From NCBI RefSeq assembly GCF_021533195.1, contig NZ_JAJNKB010000006.1, positions 186,001 through 250,000 on the forward strand: a DNA stretch of 64,000 bases. The letters are read 5' to 3'. A program made the position numbers and the translations under genes. The first letter of the stretch is position 1; each line of letters starts with the position of its first letter. Origin of the DNA: Portibacter marinus (GTDB lineage: Bacteria; Bacteroidota; Bacteroidia; Chitinophagales; Saprospiraceae). Below, in pieces: positions 52,973 through 61,256 of the stretch. Under the pieces are notes generated by a model that made no database searches, was not told where the DNA came from, and worked only from the letters and a program-made list of their open reading frames with translations.

Positions 52973-55552
52973 TTACAATTGATACCTTATGCCGGCAGTC
53001 CAGATTCTGCCTAAAAGATTAACCTGAGAAGCACCTAAAGCAGTCTTGCCCTCCTGTTCTAAGGCATAAATGAAGATCTCCGAATTAATATTTTCATAAT
53101 CCAGTAAGTTAAATATGCCCAGATCAAAGTGCATCGTTCCCTTTTTGAGTGGCAGACGGTAGGAAGTGTTGATATCAAATCGGCGATAAGCCGGCAATTG
53201 TCTGAAAAGATCAGAAGGTTTGATTTGGTTTCTTTTAACCCCTTCCGGTAAGGCAATTCTGTTCAAGGTATAAACACCACTTCCATAAATGTATGTACTT
53301 GAAAAAGTCCAGGAATTCAGCTGATAGGAGGCAAACAAGTTGATCTGGTGCGTTCTGTTATTCTGGTCCGGGATGGGATCATTGTTAAAAAGTCTTGGAA
53401 AACGATCTTCTGACTTGGAATATGTATAGCTCAAAAGCCCCGAAAAATTTTCTTTTTCAAGTCCCGAAGTCACATCTATTCCTCGGACATGATTGACCCC
53501 TTGCAAAGAAATATACGTGTTGTTCTGAAAAACATTGACTTGATTAATTACTCCGGGTCGCTCCAGTACTTGTTCTAATATTCCCGTATTCTCGCGCACA
53601 AAAAAGTCGGCATTGAACTTCCAGCCCTCCTTAAAATAATTCATACCAAGGGTAACTTGTGCACTCTTCATAATAGGCACATTATCAGCATTTGATATCA
53701 CATTTACCGTTGTGGTCTGACCTAACTGCCTTTCTAATTCCACTGGTCTGAAAAACTGTTGGTTATAAGATGCCGAAGATTTCAAATAAAAACCTTCGTT
53801 AAGCTTCAGAAGTAGTTTTCCTCTGGGCGAACCGAAAGAAATGAATCTGTTTGCTGGTATGATGGCGTTTCGAATCCCAAAATCAGCTACAATGATACCT
53901 TTGTGATCAAATCTTAATCCAGCATAGGGTGTAACGATTGGAAATCGAAGATTTTGTCCTGCGGGATTCTCATTAATAGACCTGAATGTGAAATCGGTCT
54001 GCAACCTTCTAAAGTCTGTTCCTAACTGCCAACTCCAGGTCTTGCTTCGGTCTGAAATAAACTGAAATTTTAGATTATTGTCCCTAATACCATTTTGAAT
54101 TTGAGAATTAAAATTATTCAGTGAATCCTGCATTCTCCTTCGAATGGAGATAGAAGATTGTATGTCATCATTTAACGCATAAATACTTGAGTAATAGGAT
54201 ATCTGTAATTCGGCGGTAGACTTAAACTTCCTGGTGTACCTGGTACTCAATCCTACATTGGCTTTGGTTTTAGACTGTTCGTATTCTTCATCGATCAGGA
54301 ATACTAAATTGTTTCTTGGACTCCATAAGTAAGAACCTTCGTACATGGTACTGCTGACGTCACGATTCCCCACAGCACTGATGGTAAACTTCTGATTTCC
54401 TTTCCACTCATGGCTAAAATTCAGATATAAATCACCAAATCGATTTCCTAATTCGGTAGTGACAAACTCTGGTCTTTCAAAATCATCTGACAATTGAATG
54501 TCTTTTCTTTTGCGTGTGCGCAAAGTACTATAATATTGGCTGTTGCTAATCCTTCCATTTGACCGCCGGAATGCTGCACTGATTTGACTAGATTTTCCAA
54601 CAGGAACCTGGATCGACCCTATGGTTTGAAGGGTATTTACCTCAAGGTTTAAGGATAGCTTTTCTTTTATATCAGAAAGGCCTTCACATTCAAGGTAACC
54701 ACCAGTAAATTCACCGTATTCTAGAGGCATGGTATTTTTGTACAACACAGCATTGCTGATGACCAATGGATTCAGAACGCTAAACATAGAAAATGCACTT
54801 TCTGTATTGTATAAAGGAATGCCATCTAATGTAATCAGCGATTGATAACCATTTGTTGCCCTGATATTCAATGATGCGCTCAGGTCATTGGTCGCATCGA
54901 CACCACTAAGTAGTTGTACCGTTCTTAATACGTCCTTTCCAAGTGTGGCCTGATTAATTTCAGAATTTTGTATGCGTAAATGTTCTGAATCGTCCAACGG
55001 ACGCATGGAACAATTTACCTTCTTGGTTTCTATTTTAACACCATCCATCATAAATGCCACCGGGGTCAGTTCGAATAGAAGCTGGTCGGAAGTTGTTAAA
55101 CATTGAGATTGATAGCCCAGGTATTGACAACAGACTTCATCCAATTCTCCTTTTACTTCCATAGTGAAGTTGCCATGGTTGTCTGTCAAAACGGAACTTT
55201 GGCCTGAACCTGAATAAATCAGGGCGTTGACCAATGCTTGACCGTCAGCATCTATCACTCGACCGGTGAAATACCGGGGTTGATCATCCATGATTATTCC
55301 TTCATTTTTCAACAACCATCTGGAATCTGAAATCTCTAAAATACTGACATTAGAAGTTAAGAATATTTCTTTCAATTCTGCCAAATTATTGACTTCTCGA
55401 AGTTCAAGCGACTCAACCTTCTCGGGGTTGTATGCGAATTGTATGTTGAATTGTTCTGTATATTGTTTAAGAAAGGATAGTGCGCTGGTGGGATTATCCT
55501 GCGCATAAAGAACATGGGTGAACAGAACCAATATTAGAGCAATGTATTTCAA
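52973..55552 (-). CDS. FecA-like TonB-dependent receptor with STN domain
   Basis: Outer-membrane receptor of 859 residues with a signal peptide (1-17), a secretin/TonB short N-terminal (STN) signalling domain (about 22-82), a carboxypeptidase-like domain (about 95-165, TGRVIDADGQALVNALIYSG), a plug (about 185-290, GKDVLRTVQLLSGVDATNDL) and a barrel ending TAGIRYQL. The STN domain lets a receptor contact a FecR-type anti-sigma factor, and such a gene lies 7 nt upstream. Unusually, the carboxypeptidase-like part has Cys141, Cys142 and Cys151, with Cys181 before the plug. The ligand is unknown. Confidence 0.88.
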   Translation of the reverse strand: MKYIALILVLFTHVLYAQDNPTSALSFLKQYTEQFNIQFAYNPEKVESLELREVNNLAELKEIFLTSNVSILEISDSRWLLKNEGIIMDDQPRYFTGRVIDADGQALVNALIYSGSGQSSVLTDNHGNFTMEVKGELDEVCCQYLGYQSQCLTTSDQLLFELTPVAFMMDGVKIETKKVNCSMRPLDDSEHLRIQNSEINQATLGKDVLRTVQLLSGVDATNDLSASLNIRATNGYQSLITLDGIPLYNTESAFSMFSVLNPLVISNAVLYKNTMPLEYGEFTGGYLECEGLSDIKEKLSLNLEVNTLQTIGSIQVPVGKSSQISAAFRRSNGRISNSQYYSTLRTRKRKDIQLSDDFERPEFVTTELGNRFGDLYLNFSHEWKGNQKFTISAVGNRDVSSTMYEGSYLWSPRNNLVFLIDEEYEQSKTKANVGLSTRYTRKFKSTAELQISYYSSIYALNDDIQSSISIRRRMQDSLNNFNSQIQNGIRDNNLKFQFISDRSKTWSWQLGTDFRRLQTDFTFRSINENPAGQNLRFPIVTPYAGLRFDHKGIIVADFGIRNAIIPANRFISFGSPRGKLLLKLNEGFYLKSSASYNQQFFRPVELERQLGQTTTVNVISNADNVPIMKSAQVTLGMNYFKEGWKFNADFFVRENTGILEQVLERPGVINQVNVFQNNTYISLQGVNHVRGIDVTSGLEKENFSGLLSYTYSKSEDRFPRLFNNDPIPDQNNRTHQINLFASYQLNSWTFSSTYIYGSGVYTLNRIALPEGVKRNQIKPSDLFRQLPAYRRFDINTSYRLPLKKGTMHFDLGIFNLLDYENINSEIFIYALEQEGKTALGASQVNLLGRIWTAGIRYQL

Positions 55553-55559
55553 ATAAAAG

Positions 55560-56504
55560 TTATTTGATGACTACTTTGTTTTCGTTAATCTCATAGTCGA
55601 CCTCCATAGGCCAGAAAATTTGATGAACGGCGCTATCAAGAGAATTTGTCGAAAAGAAGCCCGTGTATTTTTTATCACTAAGAGAATCGATATTTGAAAA
55701 TTTGACTTTGAAATGTCTCCCCACTTCTTCCAGAACCAGGCTTAATTTTTGATCCTCCACTTCTATGTAGTCGTTGAGCCAGTCAATCTCTTTTACAGCA
55801 TTTCTTTTCACATCGGCCTCCTGCTCGTTGACCTTAGTCAATCGATCTCCTTTTTCTAATTCGAAACTCCCGCCCTCCTGCAATGCGACTCGTACTTTTC
55901 CTTCCACACACTCTACTTCGTAGAATCCTATCCGATCACGGATATTAAATTGCGTGCCCATTACAGTTACAATTCCCTGAGTACTTTTGACCATGAATTT
56001 TGACCCCTCTTCGACATCAAAAAAGGCCTCGCCTTCCAGTACCAGGTATCGGTGCTTTTTCCATGATTTTTGATTATACCTGATAGAAGATACACTGTTC
56101 AATCTGACAAGAGAACTATCAGGAAGTTTAAAAGTGCTCTTTTCAGCAATAGTAGTAATGTGATTGCTTTCACTAGCCATAAAGAAAGGAAATGCAATTA
56201 ATAGAACGATTACAGCTGCTGCGGCTATGCCTACCCATTTCATATTGACAATGCGCGTTTCCGGTCGTTCAACCATATCAATGCTATGGTTTATTTTGTC
56301 ATAAATTTCTTCTATGACCAAGGGGTTCACCTTAATTTGAGTACGTTCTAGGTTCTGAACAATCTTGGTAGCTTGTCTAATGTTTTCAGCGTGTTTGGAA
56401 TCATTTTTTAAACGATCGATATCTTCGGAATGCTCACCATTCACATAGGCGATGAATGCTTCATCAGTGATCCAGTCTTCTATGTTATAATCCGAATAAT
56501 TCAT
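55560..56504 (-). CDS. FecR-type anti-sigma factor
   Basis: Inner-membrane regulator of 314 residues: a cytosolic sigma-binding N-terminus (1-85), one membrane helix (about 89-109, WVGIAAAAVIVLLIAFPFF), a FecR domain (about 115-215, FKLPDSSLVRLNSVSSIRY and FFDVEEGSKFMV) and a DUF4974-like C-terminal STN-related domain (about 245-314). It should relay receptor occupancy to the ECF sigma factor. Its start overlaps the small metalloprotease-like gene by 20 bp, and it precedes the receptor by 7 nt. Confidence 0.9.
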   Translation of the reverse strand: MNYSDYNIEDWITDEAFIAYVNGEHSEDIDRLKNDSKHAENIRQATKIVQNLERTQIKVNPLVIEEIYDKINHSIDMVERPETRIVNMKWVGIAAAAVIVLLIAFPFFMASESNHITTIAEKSTFKLPDSSLVRLNSVSSIRYNQKSWKKHRYLVLEGEAFFDVEEGSKFMVKSTQGIVTVMGTQFNIRDRIGFYEVECVEGKVRVALQEGGSFELEKGDRLTKVNEQEADVKRNAVKEIDWLNDYIEVEDQKLSLVLEEVGRHFKVKFSNIDSLSDKKYTGFFSTNSLDSAVHQIFWPMEVDYEINENKVVIK

Positions 56505-56943
56505 CTAAATATTCTTCTCGTGTTTCAGCTCCATAGGCATTAACGCAACCACTTACACCGCTTTGCATGATGCTTTCGCAAATATTTCCACTCTTAACAG
56601 CATTGTCATGATTTCTATCCAGATAACAATGCCCCAGTTCATGAAAAATGATAAATTCTTTACCAAAATGATCGTATTCTGACCAGAAAGATCGCTCAAT
56701 TAATATTCTTCTCTCACCTTCCTCTGTGTTCTGACATTGGCCAACAGTACTAAAATCTCGTATATTATCGATCCTGGCACCGATTCCTTCCAGTGCCAAA
56801 TCCACAATAATTCCTCGAAGTGCAGCTTCCTCTTCGAAAATGTCAAAGAATGGTTGAACTTCCGGATCTACACTAGATAGATCGTATTCCTTGGAACAGG
56901 CGAAGAAAAGGGTCAATGTTAATATGGAGATGAGGTATTTCAT
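56485..56943 (-). CDS. Small HExxH metalloprotease-like lipoprotein
   Basis: Lipoprotein of 152 residues with lipobox FFACSKE (Cys16). A zinc-site-like motif H101-E-L-G-H105 continues CYLDRNHD with a third His at 112, and ESIMQSG (Ile125-Met126) follows like a metzincin Met-turn. The strict metzincin spacing is HExxHxxGxxH; here the last His is one place further on, so the class is uncertain. There are also cysteines at 70, 106, 122 and 133. It lies 41 bp after the ECF sigma gene and overlaps fecR by 20 bp, so it belongs to the signalling operon. A role in processing a surface signal is inference. Confidence 0.7.
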   Translation of the reverse strand: MKYLISILTLTLFFACSKEYDLSSVDPEVQPFFDIFEEEAALRGIIVDLALEGIGARIDNIRDFSTVGQCQNTEEGERRILIERSFWSEYDHFGKEFIIFHELGHCYLDRNHDNAVKSGNICESIMQSGVSGCVNAYGAETREEYLDELFGL

Positions 56944-56983
56944 ATCTTTCTATTTACTAGAGTATTAAAACGTTTTTTTGTAC

Positions 56984-57514
56984 TCAAAGTTTCTTTCTTA
57001 AATTTTGAATGGCACGATATAGTAAATTTCGGACAGATTGATTGGCAATATTCAACAGTTCTGCGATTTCTTCATTTTTGTATCTTTCAAAGTATTTCAG
57101 GTGAATGGCCTGCCTTTCTTTTTTAGACAAATGCTTCATCGCTTCGCTTAATCTAACGTTGAATTCCTCCTCCTGTTCTTCTTGAATAATCTGTTCTTCC
57201 GCGCTTTCTTGCTGATTATTAACTTCATAGTCAAAATTCAGTGGTTCATAGTCTTTAGCTTTGGCTAATTTCTTAATCAGCCGTCTTTTGTAACTGATCA
57301 TTAGGTAGGACTTTGGATTTTCGACGTTTTCGAATTTTTTCCTCTTCTCCCAGATGTACACGAAGAAATCATGTAGACATTCTTCTACTAAAGTGGTGTT
57401 TCCACAAATAGCCACACCGTACCGATAAAGATCCTCGGCGAAGAGTTTGTAAAGACATCCGAGACCTTCCCGTTCTCCATCTTTAAGTAGCTGAATACAA
57501 TCAAGACCTATCAC
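56984..57514 (-). CDS. ECF-type sigma factor, FecI-like
   Basis: Group IV sigma factor of 176 residues. Region 2 covers about 20-85 (LFAEDLYRYGVAICGNTTLVEECLHDFFVYIWEKR) and region 4 about 115-172 (MKHLSKKERQAIHLKYFERYKNEEIAELLN, IANQSVRNLLYRAIQNLRKKL). It starts at GTG 57514. It heads the operon sigma - HExxH lipoprotein - FecR - TonB receptor. A near-consensus -7 sequence (TAGCTTTA) and a TGAGA-TTT-TCTCA palindrome lie upstream. Confidence 0.9.
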   Translation of the reverse strand: MIGLDCIQLLKDGEREGLGCLYKLFAEDLYRYGVAICGNTTLVEECLHDFFVYIWEKRKKFENVENPKSYLMISYKRRLIKKLAKAKDYEPLNFDYEVNNQQESAEEQIIQEEQEEEFNVRLSEAMKHLSKKERQAIHLKYFERYKNEEIAELLNIANQSVRNLLYRAIQNLRKKL

Positions 57515-57535
57515 AGAGTAAAGCTAATTAAAAGT

Positions 57536-57548
57536 TGAGATTTTCTCA
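57536..57548. promoter_or_regulatory. Palindrome TGAGA-TTT-TCTCA upstream of the FecI-like gene
   Basis: Perfect 5-3-5 palindrome 22 bases upstream of the sigma gene start, in the 261-bp divergent region shared with the repeat lipoprotein. It may be an operator; it is short enough to arise by chance. Confidence 0.3.
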
Positions 57549-57775
57549 GCCAAAGTTTAATGCTAGATGTGTATGTGTTCTGAAATTCTAAAAAAAATCA
57601 ACTCAAAGCAAATGAGAATCGAGTTTTTAAGGTATGTCAATGTGAGGTCTGCAAGTCCGTTCGGAAATAATAATAAAATTTTTGAGTACAAACTCGCAGC
57701 TGCTTCCTCTTATTATCGAAAACAAGAAAAGCAGAATCTTTTCACATTATTTCAAAAATCAAAATTATAGAAGTT

Positions 57776-58435
57776 ATGAGAATTTTAGGAATTTTAGTTT
57801 TAGCTATGGGAATAATCATGTTTTCCTGTTCAAAGGAAGAAGAGTGGACCACAGTGGACAATTTTGTTCAGGACACTTATAAGGAGATGCGGGATGGTGC
57901 TTTAGGGGGACATCATAGATGCTACAGGGTAAATTTCCCGGTGACCGTTGTTTTTCCTGATGGAACAACATCAGAGGTCGAAGATCGTGAACAGTTTCTA
58001 GTGACGGTGAAAGGATGGAAGGAGTCAAATCCGGACGCTGAAGAACGACCCACGCTTGAATTTCCATTTACGATCACCAGGATAGATGGTGAGACGATAG
58101 AAGTTACCTCTCAAGAGCAAGTCCGGGAATTAAGAAAGATGTGTAGAAAGCACAATAATAAGCATCGAAAATGTGGAAAATTCGCAAGGTTCATCAATAA
58201 TAGATGTTTTCAGGTACAGCTTCCTATTTTAATTGTGATGGCAGATGGTGACCTGATCACGCTTGAAGACAGATCAGACATCATTAGATTATTAAAATCG
58301 TGGAAGGAGAACAGGCCAGAAGAAGTTCCTGAAGTAGTTTTTCCTATAACGGTGAAGATAAAGGAAACAGGCGCTGAAAGAGAAATTGCGGATCAGGAAG
58401 CTTTCGAAGCACTGGTCGAAGAATGTAGAGAGTAA
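57776..58435 (+). CDS. Lipoprotein with two cysteine-framed repeats
   Basis: The family is not named here. The 219-residue protein has lipobox MFSCSKE (Cys18) and two tandem copies of a domain of about 75 residues: repeat 1 from Cys49 (CYRVNFPVTVVFPDGTTSEV) to Cys123, repeat 2 from Cys144 (CFQVQLPILIVMADGDLITL) to Cys217. Each copy has a first strand pair, a helix with WKE(S/N) and P, a second F/V-FP-x-T strand pair and a helix before the closing Cys. A linker rich in His, Lys and Arg (about 124-140) separates them. The paired cysteines would suit one disulfide per repeat at the cell surface. It is divergent from the FecI operon. Confidence 0.7.
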   Translation: MRILGILVLAMGIIMFSCSKEEEWTTVDNFVQDTYKEMRDGALGGHHRCYRVNFPVTVVFPDGTTSEVEDREQFLVTVKGWKESNPDAEERPTLEFPFTITRIDGETIEVTSQEQVRELRKMCRKHNNKHRKCGKFARFINNRCFQVQLPILIVMADGDLITLEDRSDIIRLLKSWKENRPEEVPEVVFPITVKIKETGAEREIADQEAFEALVEECRE

Positions 58436-58457
58436 GTAAGTTTTTAATTGTAATAAG

Positions 58458-58494
58458 ACAAGGATGGATCAATTTGATTCATCCTTGTTTCTTT
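58458..58494. terminator. Bidirectional terminator between convergent genes
   Basis: Two 15-base arms (58458-58472 and 58474-58488, one G-T pair) form a long hairpin beginning ACAAGGATG and ending CATCCTTGT, followed by TTTCTTT. It lies 22 bases after the repeat lipoprotein gene and ends about 13 bases before the stop of the T9SS cargo on the other strand. Confidence 0.85.
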
Positions 58495-58506
58495 AATGAA
58501 CATTGT

Positions 58507-59433
58507 TCAAATAACCATCAGTTTTCCAGTATATATTACATCGCCTATTGAGTATTTGATAAGATAAACTCCGGGCTCTTCCGGATTCTTAAAGATCAGC
58601 TCTTGCCCTGTCACACCTGATTGTTTATAGATCAATCGGCCATTTAAGCTAAATATTCCTAATTCAAAGGATTTGTGTTGTTGCGATAAATTCATTTCGA
58701 TAGATGAAATTCCATTGCTTCGGCCCGGGTTGGGCGCTATTTTAATCTCTTCGTAATTCCTTATATTTTTATTAGATGCAACAAGTAAAATCGTATCACA
58801 ACTGATATTACTGTACCGATGATAGGTATACTCTTCGGACACAAAACACCTGAAAAATGTGGGACAATAGCGTTCGCAATCTTCAAGCTGATCCAAGGGA
58901 AAGAAATATCCAAGAGATCCGAAAAATTCGAGTGCCCATCCTCCAAATTGTAAAGCAGACTCATTAGCACTAATATCGAGAGGATACAATTTATGAGCTC
59001 TAAGATTGTAGCCATTGATTGCAAATGTAGTAATAGTGCTATCCACTATCATATAAGCAAGGGAGTCTTCCGGTTTTCTTAATGGTGATACATATACCTT
59101 AAGTGTATCGTGTAATTCCAAGTTAAAGTCATAAAGAATTCTGAACTTACCATCTATGAATCGATAAATTTTATATTCATCCTGATGGATGTAGCTGACA
59201 TCGTATAATTCTTCACTACCTCCGATTTCGTCAATATCATAGGTCACCATCTTTCTTGCATTGATACCATTAATTACAGTATCTTTTTCGACATGCATTC
59301 GGGCGTAAAATCGATTGGCACTCCAAGGTGATATATTGGTATAGTAGAAATCTGAGCCTATGGGCGCCCACTCGATCTGAGCAGCAACAGCAAAAGAAAG
59401 TAAGAATGATGCAACAAGTGTTAAAACCTTCAT
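58507..59433 (-). CDS. Secreted protein with T9SS type A sorting domain
   Basis: Exported protein of 308 residues: signal peptide (1-18, LLSFAVAAQ) and a body of about 210 residues with no recognised domain (an N-terminal block with WAPIGSDFYYTNISP). A type A C-terminal sorting domain starts near 228 (IKIAPNPGRSNGISSIEM, FSLNGRLIYKQ, PGVYLIKYSIG). It should be secreted through the type IX system. Three cysteines cluster before the sorting domain (CERYCPTFFRCF). Its ATG overlaps, as ATGA, the stop of a leftover sorting-domain frame upstream. Confidence 0.82.
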   Translation of the reverse strand: MKVLTLVASFLLSFAVAAQIEWAPIGSDFYYTNISPWSANRFYARMHVEKDTVINGINARKMVTYDIDEIGGSEELYDVSYIHQDEYKIYRFIDGKFRILYDFNLELHDTLKVYVSPLRKPEDSLAYMIVDSTITTFAINGYNLRAHKLYPLDISANESALQFGGWALEFFGSLGYFFPLDQLEDCERYCPTFFRCFVSEEYTYHRYSNISCDTILLVASNKNIRNYEEIKIAPNPGRSNGISSIEMNLSQQHKSFELGIFSLNGRLIYKQSGVTGQELIFKNPEEPGVYLIKYSIGDVIYTGKLMVI

Positions 59434-59557
59434 ATTTTTATAAATTTTTCAGTTTGAACAGGCTTATTAGCTTCAAAAATGATAATGGTATAGCCACCTG
59501 TTATATGACCACTTAAATCAACACTAACGAGAGATTGATTGCTACCTTCGTCTGTAC
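59430..59557 (-). pseudogene. Orphan T9SS sorting-domain tail
   Basis: Between the MORN gene stop and the T9SS cargo start, the minus strand contains a frame with no start codon (at most 48 codons back to a TGA at 59577). It reads VDLSGHITGGYTIII, FEANKPVQ and TEKFIKI before a TGA. This matches the last strands of a type A sorting domain (xLSGxxxGxYxIxI...KFIK). There is no gene body in this frame, since it overlaps the end of the MORN gene. It is probably the remains of a deleted T9SS cargo gene, or a tail that was frameshifted off another protein. Confidence 0.55.
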
Positions 59558-60415
59558 CTACTTGTTCTTCTCGACCTCATCTAACTTATCATCTTTCCAA
59601 ATGCCGGATGCCTTAACCTCACCCTTGGCATTGTAGAACTTCCCCTTACCATTTCTCATATCCTCTTCCCATTCTCCAACGTATTTTTCGCCATTGGTCC
59701 AATAATAAATTCCAGTCCCGCTACGCTGATCGTTTTTGTATTCACCTTCATAGCGTTCGCCGTCCATCCAAAAAAATTTACCCTTTCCATGCCTTTGGTT
59801 GTTTTTCCACTCTCCTTCATATCTGCTTCCTGAATCAAGGATGGCAATTCCATAACCATTGGCTTTGCCATTTTCAGTTTCCCCCACATAATGAAGAGCA
59901 TTGCCTTTAGAAGTTTTAAAAGTCAAATAAGCTCCTGTAGAACTTTGCTTGACTTTTTCTTTCAGAATTTCCAATTGCATTTCTGCTTTTTCAAGGGCAA
60001 AACTCAAGGAATCTGACTTGCTGTCTATGGGAATCACTGGCTTCATCACGACTTTCTCTACGGTGTCCACCGTAGTTTTTTCAACAACCTCTGCTTCTCC
60101 TTCATCATCCAGGTCAGCCATTCGCCTTGCAATGTTCATCCGCAGATCAAGGTCACTTAACTGATCACGGTTCACGCTACTCCTTATTTCCGCTCCCATA
60201 TTTAGAGCACTTTGGTATTCACCTTTGGCCAACAATTCATCAATAACAGCTAAACGTTCCTTCATTAATATCTGATCCTCATCTGTTGGTTCAGTAATGG
60301 ACAATGCTTGAAGCTCTTCTTTGAATTTATTCGTTTGTAGACCAAAGAACAAAGCTGTTCCAAGGGCGGCGATGGTCAACATCACCAGTAATAAATTTGA
60401 TCTGTAGGCACTCAT
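59558..60415 (-). CDS. MORN-repeat membrane protein
   Basis: This 285-residue protein has an N-terminal membrane helix (about 8-25, LLLVMLTIAALGTALFFG), a charged helical/coiled-coil region (about 28-165) and four MORN repeats at the C-terminus (about 178-280: YVGETENGKANGYG, YEGEWKNNQRHGKG, YEGEYKNDQRSGTG, YVGEWEEDMRNGKG). MORN repeats are protein- or lipid-binding beta-hairpins; the role here is unknown. It follows the DUF2490 gene by 9 nt in the same orientation, in one operon with the 640-aa protein. Confidence 0.82.
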   Translation of the reverse strand: MSAYRSNLLLVMLTIAALGTALFFGLQTNKFKEELQALSITEPTDEDQILMKERLAVIDELLAKGEYQSALNMGAEIRSSVNRDQLSDLDLRMNIARRMADLDDEGEAEVVEKTTVDTVEKVVMKPVIPIDSKSDSLSFALEKAEMQLEILKEKVKQSSTGAYLTFKTSKGNALHYVGETENGKANGYGIAILDSGSRYEGEWKNNQRHGKGKFFWMDGERYEGEYKNDQRSGTGIYYWTNGEKYVGEWEEDMRNGKGKFYNAKGEVKASGIWKDDKLDEVEKNK

Positions 60416-60424
60416 TATTAAGTT

Positions 60425-61249
60425 TTAATCTCTAAAGTGTATGGCTGGCAATTTGTTTTTCACCCTTCTGATGTCAGGTGAAAAATAGCAATGCATTCTG
60501 ATGGTCCAGGCCTGTTTATAATTTCCACCATTTTCAATCGCTTGCCCTGTAGAATACATGATGCCAGTAGCTACCGTAACTCGTGGATTGATAATGTATC
60601 CAATACTCGTATGCAAACGCAGGTCTTCCATTGGACTGGCCACTATTGTTTTTCCACTTTGCATGATTAATTCTGCTTCCGGGGCTATATATAAGGTCTT
60701 GGACTGAAGTTTTGGTTTATTTAAAGGTTGCTTTAGTCTGAACATATAACGCCACCTATTGCGATAAATCCAGTCCGGATCTGCGCTAAACCCCCTGGAC
60801 CATCTGTGTTCCAGCCGGAGTCTGTGATATACCATGGCGTTCCAAACCGGAACAGCAAATTGGTACTGATGCCATATACGCCATTCCGGCACCACGTTGC
60901 GAGGGGCATCAGAAAATTCATCAGTATTAAAATTCAATCTCAAGACCCCGCCCAAACTAATATTGAACTTCTTATTGTAAATATAACCTATGGCGTGACG
61001 ATTGTACAATTGGGCGACCTGTCCAGCAAAAGGAGTGGTCTTGGTTTCCTCAAATCTAAAATGCGTTTGAGCAACCCAAAACAACCGCTTTGAAATTCTG
61101 ACATTGCCGTAGGTATTGATCCAGTATTTGGTCTTGTAATCTTTAAATTTGGCCTTTTCAGGCAGCACCGCTTGATCTTGAGCATGAATCTGCGTAAAGT
61201 TAGAAAGCACTAGTAGCAGCGCTATTATTCCTAGGTATGGCCTCTGCAT
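60425..61249 (-). CDS. DUF2490 family outer-membrane-type protein
   Basis: Exported protein of 274 residues: a signal peptide (1-23, QIHAQD) and a series of amphipathic beta strands alternating aromatic and polar residues (RISKRLFWVAQTHFRFEE, YHRLRLEHRWSRGF, IYRNRWRYMFRLKQPL), as in DUF2490 proteins that probably form small outer-membrane barrels. No ligand is known. It is 7 nt after the 640-aa protein gene and 9 nt before the MORN gene. Confidence 0.82.
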   Translation of the reverse strand: MQRPYLGIIALLLVLSNFTQIHAQDQAVLPEKAKFKDYKTKYWINTYGNVRISKRLFWVAQTHFRFEETKTTPFAGQVAQLYNRHAIGYIYNKKFNISLGGVLRLNFNTDEFSDAPRNVVPEWRIWHQYQFAVPVWNAMVYHRLRLEHRWSRGFSADPDWIYRNRWRYMFRLKQPLNKPKLQSKTLYIAPEAELIMQSGKTIVASPMEDLRLHTSIGYIINPRVTVATGIMYSTGQAIENGGNYKQAWTIRMHCYFSPDIRRVKNKLPAIHFRD

Positions 61250-61256
61250 GGTTATC

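Noticed and set aside
56485-56943. Classical metzincin (HExxHxxGxxH) assignment
   Set aside because: The third histidine is one residue too far and the glycine is missing; only a metzincin-like call is justified.
57567-57770. A 67-codon frame upstream of the repeat lipoprotein
   Set aside because: It has no signal peptide or motif, overlaps another unrelated frame in the same gap, and looks like AT-rich noise.
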